The notes under the pieces are model-generated. The model saw only the letters and a program-made list of their open reading frames with translations, had not been told where the DNA came from and did no database searches. 64,000 nt of DNA from Rhodococcus ruber. GTDB taxonomy: Bacteria; Actinomycetota; Actinomycetes; Mycobacteriales; Mycobacteriaceae. Position numbers and translations under genes: made by a program. Of the stretch, positions 13,848 to 24,120 are shown piece by piece. The DNA is taken from NCBI RefSeq assembly GCF_027270735.1, contig NZ_JAPWIJ010000007.1:1-64000 (forward strand), given 5' to 3'. The first letter of the stretch is position 1; every line of letters starts with the position of its first letter.

Positions 13848-15059
13848 ATGGCTGTCAAGACACTGCAGGATCTGCTCGATGCCGGTGTCGAAGGCCGTGG
13901 CGTCCTCGTGCGATCGGACTTCAACGTCCCGCTCGAGGACGGCACGATCACCGATCCGGGCCGCATCCAGGCGTCGATCCCTACGCTTCGAGCGTTGGTC
14001 GAGGCCGGTGCCAAGGTCATCGTCACCGCTCACCTCGGGCGTCCGGACGGCAAGCCCGACGCGAAGTACAGCCTGGCTCCGGTTGCAGCGAAGCTGGGCG
14101 AGCTGTTGGGACGGCACGTTCAGCTCGCGGGCGACGTGGTGGGCCAGGACGCCGAGGCTCGCGCCGAGGGTCTGACCGACGGCGACGTGCTGCTGCTCGA
14201 GAACATTCGCTTCGATCCGCGCGAGACCAGCAAGGACGAGTCCGAGCGAGCTGCTCTGGCCCGTGAGCTCGTCGCGCTGGCCGGAGACGACGCAGCATTC
14301 GTCTCCGACGGATTCGGCGTCGTGCACCGCAAGCAAGCATCGGTCTACGACGTGGCGCAGTTGTTGCCCCATTACGCGGGCACCCTCGTTGCGGCCGAGG
14401 TCGAGGTGTTGGCCAAGCTCACCGAGGATGCGGCACGTCCGTACGCGGTGGTGCTCGGCGGCTCCAAGGTCTCGGACAAGCTCGGCGTCATCGAGGCATT
14501 GGCTCCCAAGGTCGACACCCTGGTGATCGGTGGCGGAATGGCCTTCACATTCCTTGCAGCACAGGGTTATTCGGTCGGAAACTCGCTTCTTCAGGAGGAT
14601 CAGATCGGAGTCTGCAAGGATCTGCTCGAGCGTTTCGGCGACGTGATCCACCTTCCTGTCGACATCGTCGTGGGAGACAAGTTCGCGGCGGACGCCGAGG
14701 CGAAGACCGTGAAGGCCTCCGAGATTCCGGACGGCTGGATGGGTCTGGACATCGGTCCGGACTCGGTCAGTCGTTTTGCGGTCGTACTCTCGAACGCCAA
14801 GACCGTCTTCTGGAACGGACCGGCCGGCGTGTTCGAGTTCGACAAGTTCTCGGCCGGCACCAAGGGCATTGCGGAAGCGATCATCGGAGCCACCGAGAAG
14901 GGCGCGTTCAGCGTGGTCGGCGGCGGCGACTCCGCGGCGGCCGTGCGCACCCTCGGGCTGCCCGACGACGGCTTCTCGCACATCTCCACCGGAGGTGGTG
15001 CATCCCTCGAATACCTCGAGGGCAAGCAGCTCCCCGGCCTATCCGTTCTGGAGGCGTAA
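13848..15059 (+). CDS. pgk: Phosphoglycerate kinase
   Basis: Transfers phosphate from 1,3-bisphosphoglycerate to ADP. The protein is 403 aa from ATG 13848, 5 bp after gap; a much longer open frame reaching back through gap is not the gene. Motifs are [37 protein letters not shown] and the C-terminal nucleotide loop [11 protein letters not shown]. The 3-phosphoglycerate-binding loop reads [12 protein letters not shown], a mild variant of the more usual D-A-F-G-T-A-H-R. Confidence 0.96.
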   Translation: MAVKTLQDLLDAGVEGRGVLVRSDFNVPLEDGTITDPGRIQASIPTLRALVEAGAKVIVTAHLGRPDGKPDAKYSLAPVAAKLGELLGRHVQLAGDVVGQDAEARAEGLTDGDVLLLENIRFDPRETSKDESERAALARELVALAGDDAAFVSDGFGVVHRKQASVYDVAQLLPHYAGTLVAAEVEVLAKLTEDAARPYAVVLGGSKVSDKLGVIEALAPKVDTLVIGGGMAFTFLAAQGYSVGNSLLQEDQIGVCKDLLERFGDVIHLPVDIVVGDKFAADAEAKTVKASEIPDGWMGLDIGPDSVSRFAVVLSNAKTVFWNGPAGVFEFDKFSAGTKGIAEAIIGATEKGAFSVVGGGDSAAAVRTLGLPDDGFSHISTGGGASLEYLEGKQLPGLSVLEA

Positions 15060-15062
15060 CGC

Positions 15063-15848
15063 ATGGCACGTAAGCCGCTCATCGCGGGCAACTGGAAGAT
15101 GAACCTCAACCACCTCGAAGCCATTTCGCTGGTGCAGAAGATCGCTTTCTCGCTGCCCGAGAAGTACTTCGACAAGGTCGATGTGACGGTGATTCCGCCG
15201 TTCACCGACATTCGTAGCGTGCAGACGCTGGTCGAGGGCGACAAGTTGCTGCTCACCTACGGTGCACAAGACGTGTCGTCCGAGGACAAGGGTGCGTTCA
15301 CCGGCGAGATCAGCGGTTCGATGCTGGCCAAATTGGGATGCACCTTCGTCGTAGTGGGTCACTCCGAACGACGCACGCTGCACAGCGAGGACGACGCCGT
15401 CGTGCTGGCCAAGACGAAGGCGGCGTTGAAGAACGGCCTCACTCCGATCGTCTGCATCGGTGAGGGGCTGAATATCCGCGAGGCCGGCGAGCACGTGGCC
15501 TACAACGTGGCCCAGTTGCGTGGCTCGCTCAGCGGTCTGTCGGCCGACGACATCTCCAAGGTCGTCATCGCTTACGAGCCGGTGTGGGCCATCGGCACCG
15601 GTCGGGTCGCGTCGGCATCGGACGCCCAGGAAGTGTGCGGGGCGATTCGCGAAGAACTGAAGGCGCTGTCCTCCGACGAGGTCGCGGCGGGTGTGCGGGT
15701 GCTGTACGGCGGCTCGGTCAACGCCAAGAACGTCGGCGAAATCGTCGGCCAGCCCGATGTCGACGGTGCCCTGGTCGGGGGAGCCTCGCTCAAGGCGGAC
15801 GAGTTCGCCACACTGTCGGCCATTGCCGCAGGCGGACCGCTGCCCTGA
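15063..15848 (+). CDS. tpiA: Triosephosphate isomerase
   Basis: Interconverts dihydroxyacetone phosphate and glyceraldehyde 3-phosphate. The 261-aa TIM barrel has GNWKMNLN (substrate Lys), the catalytic His in GHSERR, the catalytic Glu in [10 protein letters not shown] and the phosphate-binding YGGSVNAKN. It starts 3 bp after pgk and is followed by a strong hairpin, so gap-pgk-tpiA is probably one transcript. Confidence 0.96.
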   Translation: MARKPLIAGNWKMNLNHLEAISLVQKIAFSLPEKYFDKVDVTVIPPFTDIRSVQTLVEGDKLLLTYGAQDVSSEDKGAFTGEISGSMLAKLGCTFVVVGHSERRTLHSEDDAVVLAKTKAALKNGLTPIVCIGEGLNIREAGEHVAYNVAQLRGSLSGLSADDISKVVIAYEPVWAIGTGRVASASDAQEVCGAIREELKALSSDEVAAGVRVLYGGSVNAKNVGEIVGQPDVDGALVGGASLKADEFATLSAIAAGGPLP

Positions 15849-15871
15849 TCGGCCATCGGCAACGCTGTACC

Positions 15872-15918
15872 GAACGGTTCTCGGACACCTCGCTTCGGCG
15901 GGGTGTCCGAAGCCGTTC
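15872..15918 (+). terminator. Strong hairpin with UUCG tetraloop after tpiA
   Basis: The arms 15881-15893 and 15898-15910 form a 13-bp stem with one T-G wobble, closed by a C-TTCG-G tetraloop, one of the most stable RNA loops known. An outer arm, GAACGG (15872-15877) with CCGTTC (15913-15918), extends it. No T-tract follows. It most likely ends the gap-pgk-tpiA transcript. Confidence 0.75.
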
Positions 15919-15967
15919 TCGGGGCCAGGTAGGCTGCTGAAGGCATCGAATCGAGTTTGAGGTGGAC

Positions 15968-16201
15968 ATGGATCTGTTTCTGGATATTCTGCTGGTCATC
16001 ACCAGTCTGGCGCTGATCTTGCTGATCCTGCTGCATCGCGGCAAGGGCGGCGGGTTGTCCAGCCTGTTCGGTGGCGGTGTGCAGTCCAGCCTGTCCGGCT
16101 CCACCGTTGTCGAGAAGAACCTGGATCGTCTGACCGTGTTCACCGGCCTGATCTGGCTCATCGCGATCCTCGGAATCGGCCTGGAGATCAAGTACACCTG
16201 A
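15968..16201 (+). CDS. secG: Preprotein translocase subunit SecG
   Basis: Small inner-membrane subunit of the SecYEG channel that assists SecA-driven protein export. The 77-aa product has two transmembrane helices (about residues 2-20 and 53-74) and the typical glycine-rich loop GKGGGLSSLFGGG. ATG 15968 (MDLFLDIL) is preferred because GAGG lies 6 nt upstream; an in-frame GTG at 15962 would overlap that ribosome-binding site. It lies between tpiA and ppc, the same neighbourhood as in Corynebacterium. Confidence 0.93.
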   Translation: MDLFLDILLVITSLALILLILLHRGKGGGLSSLFGGGVQSSLSGSTVVEKNLDRLTVFTGLIWLIAILGIGLEIKYT

Positions 16202-16252
16202 TCCACTTCGGCTCCGAGTGCGAGTTGGTGACGAAGCGACGATACTGGGTGG

Positions 16253-19084
16253 ATGAGCGAATCCTCTTACGAGTCAGTCGGTTCCCCAGCCTTCGTCCCA
16301 CCGACAGCTCAGGGTCGAGAGTTGACAGAGCCTCTTCGTGAGGACATCCGCTATCTCGGCGGCATCCTGGGTGAAATCATTCGTGAGCACGAGGGCGAGG
16401 ATGTTTTCGACCTCATCGAGTCTGCACGCGTCGAGTCGTTCGCGGTTCGACGGTCCGAGATCGAACGCGACGATTCGGTAGATCGGTACACCGATGTGGA
16501 AGTGGCGCAAGCGGTTCCGCTCATCCGAGCCTTCAGCCACTTCTCGCTCCTGGCCAACCTCGCCGAGGACCTACACCGCGAACGTCGTCGCGCGATTCAC
16601 CTCGACCGCGAGGATCCGCCACAGGACAGCAGCCTCGACGCCACCTGGCTCAAGATCGATGCCGCGGCACCGTCGCGCGAGCAGGTGGCCGCGGCGTTGA
16701 CCGATGCGTTGGTGGCTCCGGTGATCACCGCGCACCCCACCGAGACCCGTCGACGGACCGTCTTCGACGTGCAATCGAAGATCACCGAACTGATGCGCCG
16801 GCGCGATGTGGCCACCGCAGCTCTCGAGGGCAAGGCGGCAAGCGCGGCCAAGGAATTGGCCGTCGTCGACGTGCAGATTCGCAGACAGGTGCTGACCCTG
16901 TGGGAGACGGCTCTGATTCGACTGTCGCGCTTGCGAATTCAGGATGAGATCGAAGTAGGCCTTCGCTATTTCGAGTCCTCGCTCTTCGACGTCATGCCGG
17001 CGCTCAACGCGGATGTGCGCGCGGCGCTGCGCGCACGGTGGCCCGAGGACGACCTGCTGCCTCGCCCCATTCTTCGCCCGGGATCGTGGATCGGCGGTGA
17101 TCGAGACGGCAACCCGAACGTCACCGGAGACGTGGTGCACACCGCGACGCACCAGGCGGGCTACGTCGCCTTCGAGCACTATCTGGACGAACTGGTGGCG
17201 CTGGAGAAGGAACTGTCCATGTCTGCGCGTCTGGTGGACGTGACCGAGGAGCTGGCGGCTCTGGCCGGCGCATCGGCGGAACCGGACGATCGTCGGGCGG
17301 ACGAGCCGTACCGGGTAGCTGTCGTCGGCATCCGGGCCAGACTGACTGCCACCGCTCATGCTGTGCTCGACGCGGTTCCGGTGTCCGGCATCGACCTCGG
17401 GGCGGAGAAGTACGACGGTTCACAGGACGTACTCGACGACCTCGACGTCATCGATCATGCCCTGCGGGCCGACGGAGACGGATTGATCGCCGACGATCGC
17501 TTGCTCCGGCTCAGGCAATCGGTCGAGACGTTCGGATTCCATCTGCAGGCTCTGGACATGCGGCAGAACTCCGAGACACACGAAGAGGTGGTCGCCGAGC
17601 TGCTGGCCTGGGCCGGTGTACACCCGGACTACACGTCCCTCGGGGAGGACGAGCGGGTCTCGGTTCTGTCGCAGGAACTTGCGACCAGGCGGCCGCTCGT
17701 CGGCCCCAACGCGCAACTCAGTGAACTCGCCACCAAGGAACTGGGCATCGTGAGGGCCGCCAAGGAGGCCATCGACCACCTTGGCCCCGACACTGTCCAG
17801 AACTACATCATCAGCATGTGTCAGTCGGTCAGTGACATGCTCGAAGCGGCGTTGCTGCTCAAGGAAGCGGGGATATTCGACCCCGGAACCGACGGCTCGG
17901 CGCCTACGTCGACGGTGGGTGTCGTTCCGCTGTTCGAGACCATCGAGGATCTCCAACAGGGTGCAGCGACGTTGCTCGCCACGCTCGACGTTCCGATCTA
18001 CCGCGCTCTGGTGGCCGGGCGCGGCATGAATCAGGAAGTCATGCTCGGGTATTCGGATTCGAACAAGGACGGTGGATACCTCGCGGCGAACTGGGCACTG
18101 TACCGCGCCGAGCTCGACCTGCTCGAGGCATCACGCAAGACGGGTATTCGCCTGCGGCTGTTCCACGGTCGCGGCGGTACGGTCGGTCGCGGCGGCGGTC
18201 CCAGTTACGACGCGATCCTGGCGCAGCCGCCCGGAGTGGTGCAGGGATCGCTGCGGCTCACCGAGCAGGGTGAGATCATCGCGGCGAAGTACGCCGAACC
18301 GTCCATGGCGCGTCGCAATCTCGAATCCCTCGTCGCGGGAACCCTGGAATCGACTCTCCTCGATGTCGAGGGCCTGGGTGACGGCGCAGAAGCCGCGTAC
18401 GACATCCTGGACGACCTCGCCGCGAAGGCCCGCGCGGCATACGGCCGGCTGGTGCACGAGGAGCCCGGTTTCGTCGAGTACTTCCGCACGTCGACGCCGG
18501 TCGCCGAGGTCGGTGAGCTGAACATCGGATCCCGGCCTGCGTCACGGAAGCCCACGAACTCGGTGTACGACCTCCGAGCGATTCCATGGGTGATGTCGTG
18601 GAGCCAGTGCCGCGTGATGCTGCCCGGTTGGTACGGCACCGGTTCGGCATTCGAGGAGTGGGTCGGCGACGACGATGCCAAGCTCGAGGTGCTGACCGAC
18701 CTGTATCGAAAGTGGCCGTTCTTCCAGACCGTCCTGTCGAACCTCGCCCAGGTCATGGCCAAGTCGGATCTGGGCATTGCCGCGCGGTACGCCGAGCTGG
18801 TTCCCGACGCCGACTTGCGCTCGCGGATCTTCGGCATGATCGAGGTCGAACACGCCAGAACGGTACGGATGTACCTGAAGATCACCGGTCACAGTCGTCT
18901 GTTGGAAGACAACCCGTCGCTCGAGCGCTCGGTGCACAACCGATTCCCCTACCTGGAACCGCTGAATCAGATGCAGGTCGAGATGCTCCGCCGATATCGC
19001 AACGGTGACGACGACGAACGCGTCAAGCGTGGGATTCTGCTGACGATGAACGGTCTCGCGACGGCACTGCGCAACAGCGGCTAG
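16253..19084 (+). CDS. ppc: Phosphoenolpyruvate carboxylase
   Basis: Biotin-independent anaplerotic enzyme that carboxylates PEP to oxaloacetate. The 943-aa protein shows the catalytic [11 protein letters not shown] (His161), [14 protein letters not shown] and the glycine-rich [19 protein letters not shown] loop containing the second active-site His. The C-terminus, [12 protein letters not shown], has the terminal N-x-G typical of the family. Length is within the usual range of about 880-960. It is the last plus-strand gene of the lower glycolysis block. Confidence 0.96.
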   Translation: MSESSYESVGSPAFVPPTAQGRELTEPLREDIRYLGGILGEIIREHEGEDVFDLIESARVESFAVRRSEIERDDSVDRYTDVEVAQAVPLIRAFSHFSLLANLAEDLHRERRRAIHLDREDPPQDSSLDATWLKIDAAAPSREQVAAALTDALVAPVITAHPTETRRRTVFDVQSKITELMRRRDVATAALEGKAASAAKELAVVDVQIRRQVLTLWETALIRLSRLRIQDEIEVGLRYFESSLFDVMPALNADVRAALRARWPEDDLLPRPILRPGSWIGGDRDGNPNVTGDVVHTATHQAGYVAFEHYLDELVALEKELSMSARLVDVTEELAALAGASAEPDDRRADEPYRVAVVGIRARLTATAHAVLDAVPVSGIDLGAEKYDGSQDVLDDLDVIDHALRADGDGLIADDRLLRLRQSVETFGFHLQALDMRQNSETHEEVVAELLAWAGVHPDYTSLGEDERVSVLSQELATRRPLVGPNAQLSELATKELGIVRAAKEAIDHLGPDTVQNYIISMCQSVSDMLEAALLLKEAGIFDPGTDGSAPTSTVGVVPLFETIEDLQQGAATLLATLDVPIYRALVAGRGMNQEVMLGYSDSNKDGGYLAANWALYRAELDLLEASRKTGIRLRLFHGRGGTVGRGGGPSYDAILAQPPGVVQGSLRLTEQGEIIAAKYAEPSMARRNLESLVAGTLESTLLDVEGLGDGAEAAYDILDDLAAKARAAYGRLVHEEPGFVEYFRTSTPVAEVGELNIGSRPASRKPTNSVYDLRAIPWVMSWSQCRVMLPGWYGTGSAFEEWVGDDDAKLEVLTDLYRKWPFFQTVLSNLAQVMAKSDLGIAARYAELVPDADLRSRIFGMIEVEHARTVRMYLKITGHSRLLEDNPSLERSVHNRFPYLEPLNQMQVEMLRRYRNGDDDERVKRGILLTMNGLATALRNSG

Positions 19085-19111
19085 CAGAGGGAGTAGTCGG
19101 CTCGCCTCGAT

Positions 19112-19127
19112 CGAGTAGTTCTACTCG
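19112..19127 (+). terminator. Short perfect hairpin after ppc
   Basis: CGAGTAG (19112-19118) and CTACTCG (19121-19127) are perfect complements, so a 6-bp stem with a GTTC loop can form 28 bp after the ppc stop. It is a candidate ppc terminator or an operator for the following small gene. Confidence 0.4.
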
Positions 19128-19163
19128 CGCGCTTCGTCGTTGTCGTCGAGCACAGTGTTGTGC

Positions 19164-19553
19164 ATGACGATATCGACGCAGGTGCGGGTATCAGGGCGAC
19201 GGCTGCGGCTACGGTTTCTCGGCACTGTGGGTTGCGCGATCGCTGCACCGGTACTGGGGATGTTCTCGGGTGCGGCAGCGTGGTCCGTCGTGGCGGAGGC
19301 CGAACCGAACATGCTGCACCTGTTCGGGACGCAACTGGTTGCTGTTGCGGCGTGGGTGCTGTGGATCGGGTTCTGGTCGCTTGCCGTACGGACGGTGGCG
19401 GACGTACACAATCGCACCGAGTATGCACGGGGCACCGTGTGGGCTTGGACGATTGTCGTGGTCGCGGTGGGAATCGCGCACGCGTTCGGCCTGGCGTACG
19501 CAATGGTATGGACGATCATTCCGCTCGGGTCGTTGTTCGCGTGGATGTTCTGA
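19164..19553 (+). CDS. Small hypothetical membrane protein
   Basis: Unrecognised 129-aa protein with a basic N-terminus (QVRVSGRRLRLRF) and three to four hydrophobic segments (about residues 17-40, 50-71, 91-112 and 114-128), so it is probably an inner-membrane protein. The ATG at 19164 is chosen; TTG 19140 and GTG 19155 are in frame upstream. Neither neighbour (ppc, pgl) suggests a function. Low-complexity hydrophobic frames can arise by chance in GC-rich DNA, but a perfect terminator-like hairpin about 100 bp downstream supports a real transcription unit. Confidence 0.5.
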   Translation: MTISTQVRVSGRRLRLRFLGTVGCAIAAPVLGMFSGAAAWSVVAEAEPNMLHLFGTQLVAVAAWVLWIGFWSLAVRTVADVHNRTEYARGTVWAWTIVVVAVGIAHAFGLAYAMVWTIIPLGSLFAWMF

Positions 19554-19653
19554 CGCGTCCAGCGGGCTCGCATTTCGCGGAACCGGTCGATGATGGGTCG
19601 CGTCCAACGAGGTATGAGGCAGTGCAGCAACGATATCGATGCCTGGCGTGACA

Positions 19654-19685
19654 GATCCGCCTACCGCACGAACGGTAGGCGGATC
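19654..19685. terminator. Perfect 13-bp bidirectional terminator hairpin
   Basis: GATCCGCCTACCG (19654-19666) and CGGTAGGCGGATC (19673-19685) are perfect complements with a 6-nt loop. It lies between the plus-strand small membrane gene and the end of the minus-strand pgl operon, so it can end transcription from both sides. A second, smaller stem, CTGATC (19772-19777) with GATCAG (19784-19789), overlaps the pgl stop codon. The rest of 19554-19785 holds no gene that I can support. Confidence 0.75.
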
Positions 19686-19785
19686 GGTCGCTCGGAAGCA
19701 GCAGGTGCGCGGTGCGTCGACGACTACGACGGCGAGCGGCAAGGATGTGACCCCGACGCGGCCGAAACCGACTGATCCTGTGAGA

Positions 19786-20532
19786 TCAGACAGTGTCCAG
19801 CTGGGAAGCTGCGCCGGAGTCGAGGAACCACACCGTTGCTTCGGTACCCAGTGCGCCTGCCGACGGGACGTCATCCGACTCGGCTCCACCTACCGCTGCA
19901 GCGACGGCGTCGGCTTTGTTCGCTCCCGATACGAGCAGCCACACGTGCTGTGCGCGGCGAACCGCGGGCAGCGTCAGCGTGATGCGAACCGGCGGAGGCT
20001 TGGGGGAGTCCTCCACCGCGACGACGTAGCGATGCTCTTCACGCACGGCATCCGTGTGGGGGAACAGCGAATTGATATGGCCCTCACCGCCCATACCCAA
20101 CAGATGGATGTCGAATGCAGGTGTCGGCTCTCCCTCGGAGCGGGAGTGAAGGATCTGCGCATACGTCGCTGCGGCCACCTCGGGGTCGCTTCCGTGTGGT
20201 CCGTCGGACGCTGCCATCCGAAAGACTCGGTCAGGATGAACGTCGACGTGGTCGAGCAGTGCCTCAGCGGCCTGAACCTCGTTGCGCTCCGGGTCACCCG
20301 AGGGCAGGAAGCGTTCGTCGCCGAAGTAGATGTCGACCTTGCCCCAGTCGATGGATCCGGAATTCTGGCGCAGCGCCTCCAACAATGCGATACCCGTACC
20401 ACCGCCGGTGAGCACCACCGAAGCCGAGCCTCGCACGGCCTGCGCGGCCGTGACGACCTCGACGAATCGAGATCGCGCGGCGTCGACCAACGCCTGCGCG
20501 TCCAGGTACTGAAGGAACGATGTCTTACTCAT
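19786..20532 (-). CDS. pgl: 6-phosphogluconolactonase
   Basis: Hydrolyses 6-phosphogluconolactone to 6-phosphogluconate, the second step of the oxidative pentose phosphate pathway. The 248-aa SugI/NagB-fold protein has SVVLTGGGTGIALLEAL, the signature VDIYFGDERFLPSGDPERN and HLLGMGGEGHINSLFP. Its start overlaps the end of opcA by 8 bp. It is the last gene of the tkt-tal-zwf-opcA-pgl operon. Confidence 0.93.
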   Translation of the reverse strand: MSKTSFLQYLDAQALVDAARSRFVEVVTAAQAVRGSASVVLTGGGTGIALLEALRQNSGSIDWGKVDIYFGDERFLPSGDPERNEVQAAEALLDHVDVHPDRVFRMAASDGPHGSDPEVAAATYAQILHSRSEGEPTPAFDIHLLGMGGEGHINSLFPHTDAVREEHRYVVAVEDSPKPPPVRITLTLPAVRRAQHVWLLVSGANKADAVAAAVGGAESDDVPSAGALGTEATVWFLDSGAASQLDTV

Positions 20533-21445
20533 AGCTCACTTTCGACAGTCCGTGCAGGGCCAGTTCGTAGATCTCGTCCGTGTCGAGTCGGCGCAGTTCC
20601 TCTGCCAGGCACTCGCGGGTGTTGCGTCGGGCGAGTGCGACTTCGGCGTCCGGCTGCCCGGTGCGCCGCAACGTGGCGGTCTTCCCGGTCTGCGGACGCG
20701 TCAGCGAGATGCTGCTGTTCTCTCTGATGAGCTCCACCTTCAGCTCGCCCGCTCGGCGATGCACCGGCACGTCGAGTTTGGCGGCCAGCCAACCGGCCAA
20801 GATGTCGAGTGCGGGCTCCGCGGCCAGGCCCGATACCGTCGCCGAGACGACCGCCTCGTATGGAGCCTGGTCGAGGGCAGTGGCCAACAGCCCGCGCCAG
20901 TAGGTGATGCGGCTCCAGGAGAGATCGGTGTCACCCTCGGTGTAACTGCTCAACCGCCCCTTGATGGTTGCGGTGGTGTCGGGGGAGTTGGTGGCATCGG
21001 TGATTCGCCGAATTGCCAAGCGCCCCAACGGATCCTTCGCCGGGACAGCAGGTGCTTCGTCCGGCCACCATGCCACGATCGGGGTGTCGGGAAGAAGGAA
21101 CGGGATGACCACGCTGTGCTCGTGATCGGCGAGCTCGCCGTTCAGACGCAACACGACGACTTCCGATGCACCTGCGTCACCTCCGACGCGGATCTGGGCG
21201 TCGAGGCTCGACTCGGCCGATCGGTCGCCGTGAATGAGCACGATGACGCGGCACGGATGCTCTCGGCTCGCCTCGTTCGCTGCGTCGATAGCTCGCTCGG
21301 CCTTGGCCGGATCGCGACTGGCGACGATCAGTGTCAACACGCGGCCGATGGTCACCGCGCCACCTGCCTCGCGAACCTCCACCAACTTCTTGCCGACTTC
21401 GGCCGTCGTGGTGGCGGGGATGTCGACAATCACGGTCTTCTCCAT
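20525..21445 (-). CDS. opcA: G6PD assembly protein OpcA
   Basis: 306-aa protein needed for assembly or activity of glucose-6-phosphate dehydrogenase in cyanobacteria and actinobacteria. It starts MEKTVIVDIPATTTAEVGKK and contains the family segment FLLPDTPIVAWWPDEAP. It overlaps zwf by 16 bp and pgl by 8 bp, so the three genes are probably translationally coupled, which suits its role as a partner of Zwf. Confidence 0.9.
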   Translation of the reverse strand: MEKTVIVDIPATTTAEVGKKLVEVREAGGAVTIGRVLTLIVASRDPAKAERAIDAANEASREHPCRVIVLIHGDRSAESSLDAQIRVGGDAGASEVVVLRLNGELADHEHSVVIPFLLPDTPIVAWWPDEAPAVPAKDPLGRLAIRRITDATNSPDTTATIKGRLSSYTEGDTDLSWSRITYWRGLLATALDQAPYEAVVSATVSGLAAEPALDILAGWLAAKLDVPVHRRAGELKVELIRENSSISLTRPQTGKTATLRRTGQPDAEVALARRNTRECLAEELRRLDTDEIYELALHGLSKVSYE

Positions 21446-22986
21446 TCGCGTCCGGTGCGGTGCATCATCTCGTCACCCGAGGAGGGACCCCAGGTACCGG
21501 CTTCGTACGGTTCCGCGGTGCCACCCGAGGCCCAGAAGTCCAGAATCGGGTCGAGAATCTTCCACGACAGCTCGACCTCTGCATTGACCGGAAACAGCGA
21601 GGGCTCACCGAGCAACACATCGAGGATGAGTCGCTCGTATGCTTCGGGCGAGGATTCGGTGAACGCCTGGCCGTAACTGAAGTCCATGGAGACGTCACGT
21701 ACTTGCATGCTGGATCCGGGAACCTTGGAGCCGAACCGCATCGTCACGCCCTCGTCGGGCTGCACTCGGATGACCAACGCATTCTGGCCGAGTTCCTCGG
21801 TCATCGTGGCGTCGAAGGGCAGGTGCGGTGCGCGTTTGAACACCATGGCGATCTCGGTGACTCGGCGACCGAGTGCCTTGCCGGTGCGGAGATAGAACGG
21901 CACTCCGCCCCACCGTCGCGTATCCACCTCGAGAGTGATGGCCGCGTAGGTCTCGGTATTGGACTCGGAATCGAATCCCTCTTCTTCCTTGAGCCCCTTC
22001 ACTTTCTGGCTGCCTTGCCAGCCTGCGGAGTACTGCCCGCGGGCTGAGGTGCGATCCAGGGGCTCGGCGAGCTTGGTAGCCGAGAGCACCTTGATCTTCT
22101 CCGATTGCAACTCCTTGGGGTTGAAGCTGACCGGCTCCTCCATCGCGGTGATGGCAAGCAGCTGCAGAAGGTGGTTCTGGATGACGTCGCGGGCCGCGCC
22201 GATGCCGTCGTAATACCCTGCGCGACCGCCCAATCCGATGTCCTCGGCCATCGTGATCTGAACGTGGTCGACGTAGTGCGCATTCCAGATCGGATCGAAC
22301 AACTGGTTTGCGAACCGCAGTGCCAGGATGTTCTGCACCGTCTCCTTACCGAGGTAGTGATCGATGCGGAACACGGTGTCCTCGGGGAACACGCGGTTCA
22401 CGACCGCGTTGAGCTCTTTCGCGCTCTGCAGGTCGTGGCCGAATGGCTTCTCGATCACCACGCGCCGCCAATTGCCGGCCTTGCTCTGAGCCAGGCCGGA
22501 GCGTGACAGCTGCTCGAGAACGACGGGAAACGCACTCGGCGGGATGGACAGGTAGAAGGCGTGATTGCCGCCGGTACCACGGGTCTCGTCGAGTTCGGTC
22601 AGTGTTCGCGACAGCTCGTCGAACGCCGCGTCGTCGTCGAACGTGCCTTGGACGAATCGGAAACCCTCGGCGAGGGTGTCCCAGACCTCCTCGCTGAACG
22701 GAGTGCGCGCGTGATCGCGAACGGAATCGTGCACGATCTTCGCGAAGTCCTGGTTCTGCCATTCCCGCCGGGCAAAGCCGACCAGGGCGAAACCGGGGGG
22801 AAGCAGCCCCCGGTTCGCCAGGTCGTACACCGCAGGCATGAGCTTCTTACGCGCGAGATCGCCGGTCACTCCGAAGATGACCATGCTGCACGGACCCGCA
22901 ATGCGGGGGAGCCGCTTGTCTCGTGCGTCGCGGAGCGGGTTGAGCCAGTCCGCGGAGTGGAGAGGTTCGGTTTCTGCGGTGGGCAC
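21430..22986 (-). CDS. zwf: Glucose-6-phosphate 1-dehydrogenase
   Basis: Oxidises glucose 6-phosphate with NADP to the lactone, making NADPH. The 518-aa product has the Rossmann start MVIFGVTGDLARKKLMPAVY, the catalytic and substrate motif RIDHYLGKETVQNIL, and EDIGLGGRAGYYDGIGAARD. Translation begins at the GTG at 22986, 6 bp after tal. It overlaps opcA by 16 bp. Confidence 0.96.
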   Translation of the reverse strand: MPTAETEPLHSADWLNPLRDARDKRLPRIAGPCSMVIFGVTGDLARKKLMPAVYDLANRGLLPPGFALVGFARREWQNQDFAKIVHDSVRDHARTPFSEEVWDTLAEGFRFVQGTFDDDAAFDELSRTLTELDETRGTGGNHAFYLSIPPSAFPVVLEQLSRSGLAQSKAGNWRRVVIEKPFGHDLQSAKELNAVVNRVFPEDTVFRIDHYLGKETVQNILALRFANQLFDPIWNAHYVDHVQITMAEDIGLGGRAGYYDGIGAARDVIQNHLLQLLAITAMEEPVSFNPKELQSEKIKVLSATKLAEPLDRTSARGQYSAGWQGSQKVKGLKEEEGFDSESNTETYAAITLEVDTRRWGGVPFYLRTGKALGRRVTEIAMVFKRAPHLPFDATMTEELGQNALVIRVQPDEGVTMRFGSKVPGSSMQVRDVSMDFSYGQAFTESSPEAYERLILDVLLGEPSLFPVNAEVELSWKILDPILDFWASGGTAEPYEAGTWGPSSGDEMMHRTGREWRRP

Positions 22987-22992
22987 AGTCGG

Positions 22993-24117
22993 TCAGCTCT
23001 TCTGACCCGCTTGGCGAAGCTGCTCGCCGGTGGCCTCGAGCAACTCGTTCCACGCGGCCTCGAACTTCTGGACCCCTTCGTTCTCCAACGTCAAGAACAC
23101 GTCGGTGATGTCCACACCGAGCGCCGAGATGCGGTCGAAGATCTCCTGCGACTCCGGTCCCTTTCCCGAGACGGTGTCGCCGACGACCTCGCCGTGATCG
23201 GCAACCGCGTCCATGGTCTTCTCCGGCATCGTGTTCACCGTGTTCGGCGAGACGAGCTCGGTGACGTACATGGTGTCCGGGTAAGCGTCGGACTTCACGC
23301 CGGTCGAGGCCCACAACGGGCGCTGCGGACGCGCGCCGCTACCGACGAGCTCGCGGAACCGGGGAGCGACCTCGAAGATCTGCTGGTATGCCACATATGC
23401 GAGACGAGCATTGGCCAGAGCGGCCTTGCCCTTGAGTGCCTCGGCATCAGGGGTGCCGATCGCGTCCAGGCGGGAATCGATCTCGCTGTCGACACGGGAG
23501 ACGAAGAACGACGCAACCGAGTGGATCTTGTCGAGGTCGTGACCGGCGGCTCGCGCGGTCTCCAGACCGTCGAGGTACGCGTTCATCACCAGCTCGTAGC
23601 GCTCGACGGAGAAGATCAGCGTGACGTTGACGCTGATGCCCTCGCCGACCACCTTGGCGATGGCCGGTATGCCTTCTTCGGTGGCCGGGATCTTGATCAG
23701 CAGGTTCGGGCGGTCGACGATCTTCCACAGTTCGACGGCTTGCTCGTAGGTCTTGTCGGCGTCGTGAGCCATGCGGGGGTCGACCTCGATGGACACACGT
23801 CCGTCGACGCCTGCACTGGCCTCGTACTGAGGCATCAGGATGTCGCAGGCCTCACGAACGTCGTCCGTGGTGACGGTGCGGATGGTGGTCTCGACGTCGG
23901 CACCTTCACCGGCGAGCTTGGTGACCTGCTCGTCGTACGCATCGCCCTTACTCAGTGCCGCCTGGAAAATCGACGGGTTGGTGGTGACGCCCACGACGCT
24001 CTTGGTGTCGATGAGGTCCTTCAGATTTCCCGAGCGGATGCGGTCGCGGGACAGGTCGTCCAACCACACCGAGATTCCGGCGGCGGAGAGCTCTGCGAGA
24101 TTCTTGTTCTGGGTCAT
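22993..24117 (-). CDS. tal: Transaldolase
   Basis: Transfers a dihydroxyacetone unit between sugar phosphates in the non-oxidative pentose phosphate branch. The 374-aa length fits the actinobacterial transaldolase type. Visible motifs are [15 protein letters not shown] near the N-terminus and the Schiff-base lysine in [16 protein letters not shown]. It starts at ATG 24117, 3 bp after the tkt stop, and is followed by zwf. Confidence 0.94.
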   Translation of the reverse strand: MTQNKNLAELSAAGISVWLDDLSRDRIRSGNLKDLIDTKSVVGVTTNPSIFQAALSKGDAYDEQVTKLAGEGADVETTIRTVTTDDVREACDILMPQYEASAGVDGRVSIEVDPRMAHDADKTYEQAVELWKIVDRPNLLIKIPATEEGIPAIAKVVGEGISVNVTLIFSVERYELVMNAYLDGLETARAAGHDLDKIHSVASFFVSRVDSEIDSRLDAIGTPDAEALKGKAALANARLAYVAYQQIFEVAPRFRELVGSGARPQRPLWASTGVKSDAYPDTMYVTELVSPNTVNTMPEKTMDAVADHGEVVGDTVSGKGPESQEIFDRISALGVDITDVFLTLENEGVQKFEAAWNELLEATGEQLRQAGQKS

Positions 24118-24120
24118 GGA

